Source: Alphaproteobacteria bacterium
GTDB taxonomy: Bacteria > Pseudomonadota > Alphaproteobacteria > DSM-16000 > Inquilinaceae
Reading direction: 5' to 3'
Assembly: GCA_028281925.1 (NCBI GenBank)
Contig: JANQIX010000003.1
Coordinates: 1 to 64,000 of the forward strand
Length of the DNA: 64,000 bases
Under the pieces are notes generated by a model that was not told the origin of the DNA, did no database searches, and saw only the letters and a list, made by a program, of their open reading frames with translations. Within the stretch, counting starts at the first letter, position 1, and each line of letters opens with the position of its first letter. Positions 47,127 through 54,806 of the stretch are shown here, one piece after another. Both the position numbers and the translations under genes were made by a program.

Positions 47127-47726
47127 ATGCCGATCAAGAGACCGACCGTCAGTTCCCAAGAAGCACAAGCCGAGAAGCGCCGGATCCGCGGCCTCCCGTC
47201 GATCCCGACCGAGGCCGAGACGCCGGCCGTCGCCGAACCGGCGCCCGCGCCACCGCCCCAAGCAGAACCCCAACAACGGGTGCCGGCAAGGGACCGAGCC
47301 GCGTCGGCCGTCGCACCGCCGTCCCCGCCGGCGACACCGTCCCCTGCGGCCGCGCCGACCACAGTCTCGGCTTCGCGGCAGACGGAGTTCCTGACCGTCA
47401 TTGCCGAGACACCGGCACCCGGCGTCTCGGCCGCTTTCGATGCCCTCTCCGCGGATATGGGGTCGACCAAGGCCCTGCAGGCGATCCTGCGAAAGGCCCT
47501 CGATGCCTACGAAGGGACCCTTCTCGACGGCTCGCATGTGAACGCACCCGTACACTATGACACCGCCGGTGCCGAGGTCCGGACGTCTCGACGCTTCGAC
47601 ACCGCGGCCCTTGCCGTCGCCCGAGAGCGGTTCGACCCCTTCGACGTGATCACGAAGGCCGATCTCGGTCGCAAGATCGCCAAGGCCGCTTTGGCAACCT
47701 ATTTCGCGCGGGGCGCTCAGAAGTAG
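47127..47726 (+). CDS. virC2: VirC2-like DNA-binding protein
   Basis: 199 residues from ATG 47127 (a GTG at 47118 overlapping the virC1 stop is an alternative). A long Pro/Ala-rich N-terminal half precedes a compact C-terminal domain (VSAAFDALSADMGSTKALQA, LRKALDAYEG, FDPFDVITKADLGRKIAKAA) resembling the ribbon-helix-helix fold of VirC2. Placement directly behind virC1 supports the call more than sequence does. Confidence 0.75.
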   Translation: MPIKRPTVSSQEAQAEKRRIRGLPSIPTEAETPAVAEPAPAPPPQAEPQQRVPARDRAASAVAPPSPPATPSPAAAPTTVSASRQTEFLTVIAETPAPGVSAAFDALSADMGSTKALQAILRKALDAYEGTLLDGSHVNAPVHYDTAGAEVRTSRRFDTAALAVARERFDPFDVITKADLGRKIAKAALATYFARGAQK

Positions 47727-47906
47727 CCCCGGCCAGGTCTGAAGACGGCAGCAAGAGCCGTCGCTCCTCCCTCCTCCGCTTCGATCTCCCGACCAGAGCT
47801 CACGCCTGCGGCATCTCCGGCAGCTGACGTGCCAATCAGCATTCGCCCCGCGCGCTCGATGACTGACAGTCGCCGTTCACCGTTTCAAATCAGATGGTTG
47901 CGCAGG

Positions 47907-47924
47907 AATTGCCAACTGGCAATT
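47907..47924. other. parS-like palindrome 1
   Basis: AATTGCCAACTGGCAATT, two 8-bp arms around two bases. The identical sequence in the opposite orientation lies at 48094-48111. Located in the 393-base gap (47727-48119) between virC2 and parB, which otherwise holds no gene. Confidence 0.7.
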
Positions 47925-48093
47925 TCTAGCAGTCGCTGACGGTGCACTGCCAAGCGTCCGGACCCGCATCCAGCTCGGTCCTTGGGATGGGCTTGGCCTC
48001 GCAACAGGCGACTGCCGCTTGCCGCGTCCAATCGCCCGATCCTGAAAGACCCGGATGCGCTGATCTCTATTTCGTATCAGAGAGTTACGCGGA

Positions 48094-48111
48094 AATTGCC
48101 AGTTGGCAATT
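48094..48111. other. parS-like palindrome 2
   Basis: AATTGCCAGTTGGCAATT, the exact reverse complement of palindrome 1, eight bases beyond the end of the parB gene. Paired palindromes next to a partition operon are typical centromere sites bound by ParB. Confidence 0.72.
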
Positions 48112-48119
48112 GCCGCCGA

Positions 48120-49148
48120 TCAGGTGCCCTGGCCACCGTGGTCCACAAGCGCCTTCCGACACGCCTCGAGGACGGCCTCGGCATCCCTCGGATCGGCGAT
48201 CTCCAGCGTCAGCCCCCTGCCCTTCTGTTTGCGCGCCGTCACCAGCACCGTCCCGGAGGCCGACTTGTACTCGACACCCCGCAGCCGCCGCACCGGCTTC
48301 CGCGGCTTAGCGGCCGCTTTCAATCGCGCGATCACAGCAGATCCATCGAGTGACGCCCCCTGCCCGTCCACCGCCGCACGCTGCTCTCGCGCGATCGCCT
48401 TCGCCTCCTCGATGATGGCCGCCTTGGTGTCTGGCCGGCTCAAGAGCGGCTTCAAATCGCGCGCATGCAATTCCTTGATGTCGGTGATGTCGGCGTAGGC
48501 CTCGATCACGGGCTTCGGCAGTTTCGCCAGCCCGAGATAGCGACTGAGCCACGTCTCCGAAACTTCCAGCCGGGCCGCCATGTCCTTCTGCCGGCCGTCA
48601 TAGTACCGGCCGACGGCGTCGGCATAGTCCACAGCCCGTTCATAGTCGCTGATGTCGGCACGGTCCCGGTTCTCCACGTCCGACAGCCGAAACGCTTCCT
48701 CGTCGGAAAGATCGCGCACTTCGATCAGGAAGCGAAACTGTCGATAGTTGTGGGCACGCAGCCAGGTCACCGTCCAATGCCGGCGGCCGCCACAGATCAC
48801 CTCATACTCGTGCTGCGGGTTGTCCTTGAGCCTCCGAACCACAGCCGGAAACTCCTGCTGCCCCTGTGCCTTGAACCCCTCGATCAGATCGGCACAGCGC
48901 ATCTCATTGAGCAGTTCGTACCGCCGATTGTGTCGCGCCCAAAGTCGGCAACGATCCGGGTCCACCCAGAGCAGGGTCTTCTCAACGAGGTCGCCGCTCA
49001 ATCGCTCCGAGAGTGCATTCGATCGATTGAGGAACCGTCCCCCGGCACGCTCCGGCGCTTGCCTCGGCCGGCTCTCCTGCGCGACCGCGGCCGGATCGTC
49101 CAGCCCGCTTAGCACATCGTTGAAGACGGCATCATGTCGTCCGGCCAT
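48120..49148 (-). CDS. parB: ParB/RepB-family partition protein
   Basis: 342 residues. The ParB N-terminal nuclease-like domain is seen in VICGGRRHWTVTWLRAHNYR and ENRDRADISDYERAVDYA; the central helix-turn-helix is KDMAARLEVSETWLSRYLGL. It binds centromere sites and, with ParA, places plasmid copies before division. Transcribed after parA with a 19-base gap. Two palindromic candidate sites follow directly. Confidence 0.93.
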   Translation of the reverse strand: MAGRHDAVFNDVLSGLDDPAAVAQESRPRQAPERAGGRFLNRSNALSERLSGDLVEKTLLWVDPDRCRLWARHNRRYELLNEMRCADLIEGFKAQGQQEFPAVVRRLKDNPQHEYEVICGGRRHWTVTWLRAHNYRQFRFLIEVRDLSDEEAFRLSDVENRDRADISDYERAVDYADAVGRYYDGRQKDMAARLEVSETWLSRYLGLAKLPKPVIEAYADITDIKELHARDLKPLLSRPDTKAAIIEEAKAIAREQRAAVDGQGASLDGSAVIARLKAAAKPRKPVRRLRGVEYKSASGTVLVTARKQKGRGLTLEIADPRDAEAVLEACRKALVDHGGQGT

Positions 49149-49167
49149 GGCATTTCTCCTCGGCGCG

Positions 49168-50379
49168 TCAGAGCAGTCCCTCGCGGCGGAGGCGGGGATG
49201 GTGACTTGGCCACGTCTTGCGAATGAGAACCTCTACCTCTCGCCCGACGGCATCGAGATAGGCCCGGCACCGCTTATGCGTCTCCGATCGGGTCGCCGCG
49301 CCCGTGATCTCGTACACCGTCTTCAAGTTCGCCGTAGCGTTGTCGATCTCCGCGGAATCCTTCAGCACGGCGCTCAGCATGTCGTGCGCGAAGACATGGT
49401 CCATCATCCGCTTGATGGACACATGGGCGCCCTTCGCGTCGTTCATCTTGGTCACGAGGATCTTGACGAACTTGTAGTCCGGGTCGGCGCTGACCCGGCT
49501 GATCTGCTGCAGGGTGGAGACCATCATGCGCAGGAAGTGGCCGGTCGATGCGAAATCGATGTTGTTTGGCGGCGCCGGAACGATCAGCGCATCGGCGGCA
49601 CGCAGCACGCTCAATGAGATCATGCCGAGGGCAGGGGGAGGATCCAGCAGCACGACATCGAACCGGCCCTTGATGGTATCGATGCCCTCGCGCAACCGGT
49701 CAAGCGCCGTCGCGCTCTCGCGCACGACACGGGCAGCGAACTCGTACTCCGCATCGTAGAGTCCCAGATTGGCCGGGATCAAAGCGATGCCGTCCCAATA
49801 GGTGGCGCGAAGTGTGAAGTCGAGCGAGACCGGGCCGCCGTGCCGGAAGAACGGGTAGAGGGTCTCTTCCTGCTCGTCGATGTCGATGTCCGGGTTCAAT
49901 CCGAAAATGCTCGTCGTGCTCGCCTGTGAGTCGCAGTCGACGACGCAGACCCGATATCCTTCGAGCGCCAGGTATTGGGCGAGGTGGCACACGATCGTCG
50001 ATTTCCCGACACCGCCCTTGAAGTTTTGCACCGCGATGACGACCGGGTCATCGGTCTCCGCGCGCCAAGGCCGAGTATTGAAAACGTCCCGCATCCGGTT
50101 GACGTCTTTCAGGCTGTAACCCGTCCGCCGACCCGTCTCGGGGTTGACATCCGCTTGGGGCAATCGGCCATCGGCCTCGGCATCGCGGATTAGCTTCTCC
50201 GACCGCCCGACCATGCCGGCCGCGCGCTTGACATTGAAGCTGAGGTCGAGCGTCTTCCGGGCATCCGGGGTGAAGACCCGATCGCGGAGCCGCTCCACGA
50301 CGGTGGCAGCGCGATTCGCCATTCCTTCAAGCGCGTCGAGCCCGACCGAGGGGAGGGGGGTCGTCACGGAGTCCATCAT
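49168..50379 (-). CDS. parA: ParA/RepA-family partition ATPase
   Basis: 403 residues from ATG 50379. An N-terminal winged-helix region (about 30-110; GRLPQADVNPETGRRTGYSL) fits plasmid ParA proteins that repress their own operon. The ATPase has Walker A KGGVGKST (121-128), DCDSQAS and VLLDPPPALGMISLS. Divergent from the Rep_3 gene across the iteron region, so a compact partition-replication unit is formed. Confidence 0.94.
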   Translation of the reverse strand: MMDSVTTPLPSVGLDALEGMANRAATVVERLRDRVFTPDARKTLDLSFNVKRAAGMVGRSEKLIRDAEADGRLPQADVNPETGRRTGYSLKDVNRMRDVFNTRPWRAETDDPVVIAVQNFKGGVGKSTIVCHLAQYLALEGYRVCVVDCDSQASTTSIFGLNPDIDIDEQEETLYPFFRHGGPVSLDFTLRATYWDGIALIPANLGLYDAEYEFAARVVRESATALDRLREGIDTIKGRFDVVLLDPPPALGMISLSVLRAADALIVPAPPNNIDFASTGHFLRMMVSTLQQISRVSADPDYKFVKILVTKMNDAKGAHVSIKRMMDHVFAHDMLSAVLKDSAEIDNATANLKTVYEITGAATRSETHKRCRAYLDAVGREVEVLIRKTWPSHHPRLRREGLL

Positions 50380-50676
50380 GGAAGCACCATCCGCCTGGTG
50401 GCTTGAGCTCCCCAACTTCTGACATTGGGCGACTCGGCGTTGCAAGATCGTTTTTCTGCGGCATGTCTCCAAAAAACCGGAACATGCCTCTTCACCTTTG
50501 GAAGGTGGGAGATCTTCGGCGGTCGCACGAGCTCGCGAATCGCGTTGCATGCGGGCTGGAAGTGCGGATCAGCAAGGGCCCAGTGATCAACATCCATCCC
50601 AAAGAGCCGAATCAACCCGAAAAGTAAGAGTTCGCCTCAGCCGGGTTTGGCTCGTGTCACGCCTCCGCGTACCTGT

Positions 50677-50691
50677 CGCATATATCTTGGT
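50677..50691 (+). repeat. 15-bp leader repeat, copy 1
   Basis: CGCATATATCTTGGT recurs exactly at 52923-52937. Both copies are followed about 10-15 bases later by a gtcagg(g)gag purine site and an ATG; here the reading frame is only MQDT. Possibly a shared promoter and leader. Confidence 0.55.
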
Positions 50692-50838
50692 TCCGTCCTG
50701 TCAGGAGATGCAAGACACCTGAACTCGACAAACAAAAATCAAAACAATGAAACACCAGCTGTTGTTCTGTTCTAGATTCTAGTTCAGTGTTCACACTCAA
50801 GTTTCTGAAGAATTTCAAAGTGTTAGAGCGCCAACGCG

Positions 50839-51244
50839 TACATTCTGGGTGAGTCGGCAATACTTTTCGGGTGCGAAAAGCTACTTTCTGGGAGCGCAGA
50901 TCTTACATACTGGGTTAGTCAGTTGTCGAACTGCCCACAGGGTTATCCCCAGAAACGTCTAGATATCTTGGCTCCTGGCAGCTCCTAGGCGCGACTCGGA
51001 CGGCCCTATCTGACCAAATCCGCATCGACAAGGGCTTCTGACCGGCAGCTCTGCTCAGACGGTCCCTTTGACGCGTCTTCCATCTCTTACATTTTGGGAC
51101 GGCTCGTGCGCCGCCCACACCGGGCATCTCATAGCGCAGGAAGAGGGGCAGCGCCAGGCCGTCGACCGGTGATGGATCACCGACGCGATGACCGCTTGTC
51201 CTTGCCGCTGCTGTCAGCGCGCACCCCATCTCTTACTTATTGGG
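50839..51244 (+). repeat. Rep_3 iterons
   Basis: TACATTCTGGG (50839), TACTTTTCGGG (50861), TACTTTCTGGG (50882) and TACATACTGGG (50904) form a set with 22, 21 and 22 base spacing. TACATTTTGGG (51088) and TACTTATTGGG (51234) are further single copies, often preceded by TCT. Consensus TACWTWYTGGG. Confidence 0.85.
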
Positions 51245-51302
51245 TGGTTTCGGAACGAGACTTGCATTTCGGAGCCGTAGCCTTATAGGCTACATGCCAA
51301 GC

Positions 51303-51316
51303 CTTACATATGTAAG
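51303..51316. promoter_or_regulatory. operator-like palindrome before the Rep_3 gene
   Basis: CTTACATATGTAAG is a perfect 14-bp palindrome made of two inverted iteron halves (CTTACAT), 12 bases before the start codon. Rep_3 initiators typically bind such inverted half-iterons as dimers to repress their own gene. Confidence 0.75.
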
Positions 51317-51328
51317 AGCACTGTTGTA

Positions 51329-52414
51329 ATGCCTGACACGCCGACCGTTCCCGCGCGACGCTACCGCACGATCGAGGCGAGACCGACCGCGGACTCGCTG
51401 ATCAAGCCCGGTGAATTGGTCGATCTTGTCGAGGTGACACCGCTGACGCTCGCCGACCGGCGCATCTACAACCTACTCCTCGAGAATGCCTGGGACGACA
51501 TCGACAAACCCGTCGTTCATACGATCGGCAAGACGCGGCTGCGCGGCAGTCATAACTCCAACGACCGGATCGGCCAGTCCATCGAACGCCTGATGGCGGC
51601 CATCGTAAAGGTCAAAGTCACCAGAGAGGGCGAGTCCGTCATCGAACGCGTGCAGCTGCTTGGCGGCAACGTCGAGTACGAGACACCGGATGGGATGCTT
51701 CACTATGAGATCCCTGCACGGCTACGCCGGATCATCAAGGACAGCACGATCTTCGCGCGACTCCAGAAGGAGGTGATGTTCGCACTATCGAGCAAGTACT
51801 CGCTCACACTCTACGAGATGGTGCAAAAACGCGGAAATCTTACCTACCGATCCAGTGAAGAGTTCTCCATCACCGACATCCGGGGCATTCTCGGCGTTCC
51901 CAAGGGCAAACTGACGACCTGGAGCAACCTCTACAATCGCGCCATCGTGCCTGCCGTCGAAGAGGTCAACCAGTTGTCGGACCATCTCGTCGAGATTGAG
52001 CCGCTCAAGACCGGCCGGAAGGTGACCCACCTCCGGCTCAAATGGTGGAAGAAGGATGCAACGAGCCTGCAGGGCGTAGCGCGCGAGTTGGACGCTCCGC
52101 GGGTCGGTCGACGGGCGCGCCTCGAGGGCAGGGTGGACGAGGTCGTCGAACTGCCGACGATCGCGGGGCGGGCAGGGCAGGGGGGGCCGACTTCGCCGCC
52201 CGAACCCCCGCCAAGGCCGTCGACGGCGAATTCCATCCCGCGCGTTCTCAGTGCCGAGACCTATGAAACGGCCCGGCTTCGCCACCGTGGCTACGACATC
52301 TACTTCGTCGAGCAAGCTTGGCGAGACTGGGCCCGAGGCAAGGAGCCGCCGCGAGACCCCGACAAAGCGTTCCTCGCCTTCTTTCGGACCTATGCGGTCA
52401 ACAACCCGCTTTAG
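51329..52414 (+). CDS. repB: Rep_3-family replication initiator
   Basis: 361 residues with two winged-helix domains of the Rep_3 superfamily: LTLADRRIYNLLLENAWDD and LRRIIKDSTIFARLQKEVMFA in the first half, and LYEMVQKRGN and ISVT-like SITDIRGILGVPKGK in the second. A Pro-rich linker and a separate C-terminal segment (YDIYFVEQAWRDWARGKEPP) follow. It initiates replication by binding iterons, which lie directly upstream. This is the second initiator in the window besides RepC. Confidence 0.92.
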   Translation: MPDTPTVPARRYRTIEARPTADSLIKPGELVDLVEVTPLTLADRRIYNLLLENAWDDIDKPVVHTIGKTRLRGSHNSNDRIGQSIERLMAAIVKVKVTREGESVIERVQLLGGNVEYETPDGMLHYEIPARLRRIIKDSTIFARLQKEVMFALSSKYSLTLYEMVQKRGNLTYRSSEEFSITDIRGILGVPKGKLTTWSNLYNRAIVPAVEEVNQLSDHLVEIEPLKTGRKVTHLRLKWWKKDATSLQGVARELDAPRVGRRARLEGRVDEVVELPTIAGRAGQGGPTSPPEPPPRPSTANSIPRVLSAETYETARLRHRGYDIYFVEQAWRDWARGKEPPRDPDKAFLAFFRTYAVNNPL

Positions 52415-52514
52415 GGACCCTCTGCTTGCCACACGCTGCCGTCCCGCGATCACCATGCCGGTGTTCGCTTGGATCGCCCGGCGCGTCGCAAACCACGCAT
52501 CGACTACGCCGACA

Positions 52515-52535
52515 CCCGGGGGCGCTGCCCCCGGG
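52515..52535. terminator. GC-rich hairpin after the Rep_3 gene
   Basis: CCCGGGGGC-gct-GCCCCCGGG, a perfect 9-bp stem, followed by cccccgggatattt. This kind of gggggcgctgccccc...atattt block recurs between genes in Rhodobacteraceae genomes and acts as a terminator or repeat element there. Confidence 0.65.
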
Positions 52536-52922
52536 CCCCCGGGATATTTGTCCTCCGGAATGGGTCCTTGGGTTTTGGGCACCGGCGGCGCGGGCGCCGC
52601 TCGCTGGCGATTGGGTGTCTTGCGGTGCGGGTGGGGCGTTGGCACGCCGAGCGACACTTTCCCCGTAGGCGGGAATCCGCGGTCTGGGGTATGCTCTTTG
52701 GGCGGTACAGGCGGGGACGCCGATGACCGCCGACGGAATGCCCTGGCCACCTCCGGGTGGTCAGGGTTTTCTGTCAACGGACGGAGATTCTGTACATAAT
52801 ATCAGGGACTAAGCTGGATGGCGTCTCCGAGAGGTGTTTGACCAACGGACGCGGACCGTCCGGTTCGACCAGGGCCTGGCGCTGGCGAGCATCGCCATGG
52901 ATTTTCTCTGTCCGGCAAGATG

Positions 52923-52937
52923 CGCATATATCTTGGT
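52923..52937 (+). repeat. 15-bp leader repeat, copy 2
   Basis: Exact second copy of CGCATATATCTTGGT, 22 bases before the ATG of the small gene at 52960 with a CAGGGGAG ribosome-binding site in between. Function unknown. Confidence 0.55.
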
Positions 52938-52959
52938 GCTGACGTCAGGGGAGTGAGCG

Positions 52960-53235
52960 ATGCCGGGGTTGCCAGCGTCGAAGGAACTTAAGGCTGCGCA
53001 AGCGCGGATCGAGGCTGACTTGCAAGCTGATCTTGAGAGCGGCGCGACCCTCTATGGCTATCGAGAGGATGGCGCGGGCAAGTCGACGCTGACGGAAACG
53101 CTCTCGCAAAGCAGAGAGGTGCGGATCATCGATCCCGACGATCGGCGCTTGGCGGCCCCTCGATCGCGTTGCGGCGCCCGCCCGCCCACTGCAGTAGTTG
53201 GTCGTGATCGCCCGAGGGCCTGCGGCCCGCCGTGA
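52960..53235 (+). CDS. small protein of unknown function (weak)
   Basis: 91 residues. The start is supported by a CAGGGGAG site and the repeated leader. The first half (KELKAAQARIEADLQADLES, then GYREDGAGKSTLTETL) looks like a real helical protein with a P-loop-like GAGKST, but the second half is Arg/Pro-rich and looks non-coding, so the gene may be truncated near 53160. No family recognised. Confidence 0.4.
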   Translation: MPGLPASKELKAAQARIEADLQADLESGATLYGYREDGAGKSTLTETLSQSREVRIIDPDDRRLAAPRSRCGARPPTAVVGRDRPRACGPP

Positions 53236-53282
53236 CGGCTCCGGCGGGCGCTGACGCATTGTCCGCCCGGGCGGGGCGGCGC

Positions 53283-54221
53283 CTAAGCGCCGCCCTCGCT
53301 GTGCCGGTGGACCGGAATGCCGAGGGCGCGGGCCTTGTCGACCAGGTTGTCGGTGATGCCGGATCCAGGGAACGCGACAAGGCCGATCGGCGTTGCGTCC
53401 AGGAGCTGGTCGTTGCGTTTGAAGGGCGCGGCCTTGTCGTGCCGTTTCCAGTCCGGCTTGAAGACCACTTGAGCGACGCCCCGGTGGTCGGCCCATTTTG
53501 CCGCGATCAGCTCCGCACCCTGCTTGGCGCCGCCGTGCAGCAGCACCATGTCGGGATGCTTGGTGTGGACCTTGTCGAGGACCGACCAGATCCGGTCGAC
53601 ATCCTGGAAGTCCAGGCCGCCGGTGAAGGCGATGCGGGGTCCCGGAGGGAAGTGGATCGCGGTCTCGGCCCGCTTGCGCGCGTTGACGAAATCCCGGCTG
53701 TCGATGACGGCGGCGGTCAGGTTGCGGCGGCTCACCAGGGATCCCGCGTGCGGGCGCCAGGCGGAACCGGTCCGCTGTTCGTAGAGCTCTGCGGCCTGGT
53801 CGCGCATAGCCTCGAAGGCATTGCGGCGCTCGATGAGGGCCTGGCCCTGGTCGATGAGCCGTTCCAGCTCGACGGACTGAACCTCCGACCCGTCCTGCTC
53901 TCGCTGGCACCGCTTCTGTGCGTCCTCGTTGTCATCCAGGAGCCGCTCCAAGCGGCTGATCCGCCAGTGGAAGAGGTTGACGGTGCCCCGGAGCGTCGGT
54001 TCCAGGTCCTCCTCCAATCGGGTGTCCGCGAAGATGGCCTCGACCAGATCGAAGATCTCGCTGAGGGCGGCAGTCGTCGTGTCTCCGTCGGGCAGGGGCC
54101 GGTGGTCGGGTTCGTCCGGGTGGGGCGGTAGACCATGCAGGGCGATCTCCTCGAGGGCGGCGGCGGTCGGCGATTGCTGCGGCTGAGGGAAAGGATCGTT
54201 GGGGTGTCGCTGCGTCGCCAT
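53283..54221 (-). CDS. DUF2493 / SLOG-fold protein
   Basis: 312 residues from ATG 54221. The C-terminal third is the DUF2493 domain: RIAFTGGLDFQDVDRIWSVL, MVLLHGGAKQGAELIAAKWA, VFKPDWKRH and GLVAFPGSGITDNLVDKARA. This is a Rossmann-like SLOG fold suspected of binding nucleotide-like ligands; several SLOG proteins take part in phage defence signalling. The N-terminal 190 residues are helical and charged. Common on alphaproteobacterial plasmids. A nested inverted repeat lies 78 bases upstream. Confidence 0.85.
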   Translation of the reverse strand: MATQRHPNDPFPQPQQSPTAAALEEIALHGLPPHPDEPDHRPLPDGDTTTAALSEIFDLVEAIFADTRLEEDLEPTLRGTVNLFHWRISRLERLLDDNEDAQKRCQREQDGSEVQSVELERLIDQGQALIERRNAFEAMRDQAAELYEQRTGSAWRPHAGSLVSRRNLTAAVIDSRDFVNARKRAETAIHFPPGPRIAFTGGLDFQDVDRIWSVLDKVHTKHPDMVLLHGGAKQGAELIAAKWADHRGVAQVVFKPDWKRHDKAAPFKRNDQLLDATPIGLVAFPGSGITDNLVDKARALGIPVHRHSEGGA

Positions 54222-54806
54222 CGGAGGTGTCCCCTTCCGTTTCGGCCGCGCCCATCGTGGCCTTGCTGACGGTCGGCCAGGCGGAGGCGCACCGGCGGTC
54301 CAGCGGTTTCTTGGATCGCGAGGAATGGGGCGCAGCCCCAGGGGATGAAACCGCTGGACGGGTGGGGCGAGGGCGGCTCTCCGCCCTACCCTCCGGCTAG
54401 ATCGGGGCAAGCAAGGCCAGCGGGCGCGGCGACCCAGGGGGGAGACACCGCCGGCGCAGCGTCCGGCCACCCCTTCTTTTCCCGGCGAACCGCATCGACC
54501 GGAGACGGCAGAGCGATCGTCCGGAGAGATTACCGCCTGGGCCGACAAATGGACGTAGCCCCTGTCGACCGGGGATCGACGCAAACGCCATAGCAGATAG
54601 AGAGGCAGGGCGAGGATGCGGCAGAAGCGTGCCCGAACCGAGAGCACCTGGCGTTCGGGGGCATGGCTGCCTCGCGGCGGCCAGCCGCGGGGCGATGGAC
54701 GGCGCTCGCGGACGCTAGCGGTGCCCGGTTGGGAGGGTCGGAGGTTCGGTCGAGCCGGGGAGACAGACGGATCAGAGCGCGGCCCCATTGGGTAGCGGCG
54801 ATGCCG
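54222..54806. other. gap with hairpins, no supported gene
   Basis: Open frames here are GC-driven and unlike any family. It holds the nested inverted repeat at 54299-54358 and a GGGCGG-ctct-CCGCCC hairpin at 54371-54386. Confidence 0.5.
54299..54358. promoter_or_regulatory. nested inverted repeat
   Basis: TCCAGCGGTTTC (54299-54310) and GAAACCGCTGGA (54347-54358) are perfect 12-bp inverted arms; inside them TGGGGC-gca-GCCCCA (54326-54340) forms a second stem. As single-stranded DNA it would fold into a long hairpin upstream of the DUF2493 gene. It might be a terminator for the operon to the right or a single-strand promoter or priming site. Confidence 0.6.

Larger units (their letters stand above)
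50380..51328. other. oriV: candidate vegetative origin with iterons
   Basis: The gap between parA and the Rep_3 gene has an AT-rich segment (about 50715-50825), four iterons at 21-22-base intervals, a DnaA-box-like TTATCCCCA (50943-50951, one mismatch) and two more iteron-like copies nearer the initiator gene. This is the standard composition of an iteron origin. Confidence 0.78.
52415..52959. other. gap with GC-rich palindrome and leader repeat
   Basis: No supported gene. It contains the terminator-like palindrome at 52515-52535 and copy 2 of the 15-bp leader repeat at 52923-52937. Confidence 0.5.

Noticed and set aside
51785..52777. A 330-codon minus-strand frame over the end of the Rep_3 gene
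   Set aside because: Shadow frame; only the plus strand shows Rep_3 features.
54222..54788. N-terminal extension of the DUF2493 frame by 189 codons
   Set aside because: The extension is Arg/Pro-rich, crosses the nested hairpin and has no ribosome-binding site; ATG 54221 fits the family.
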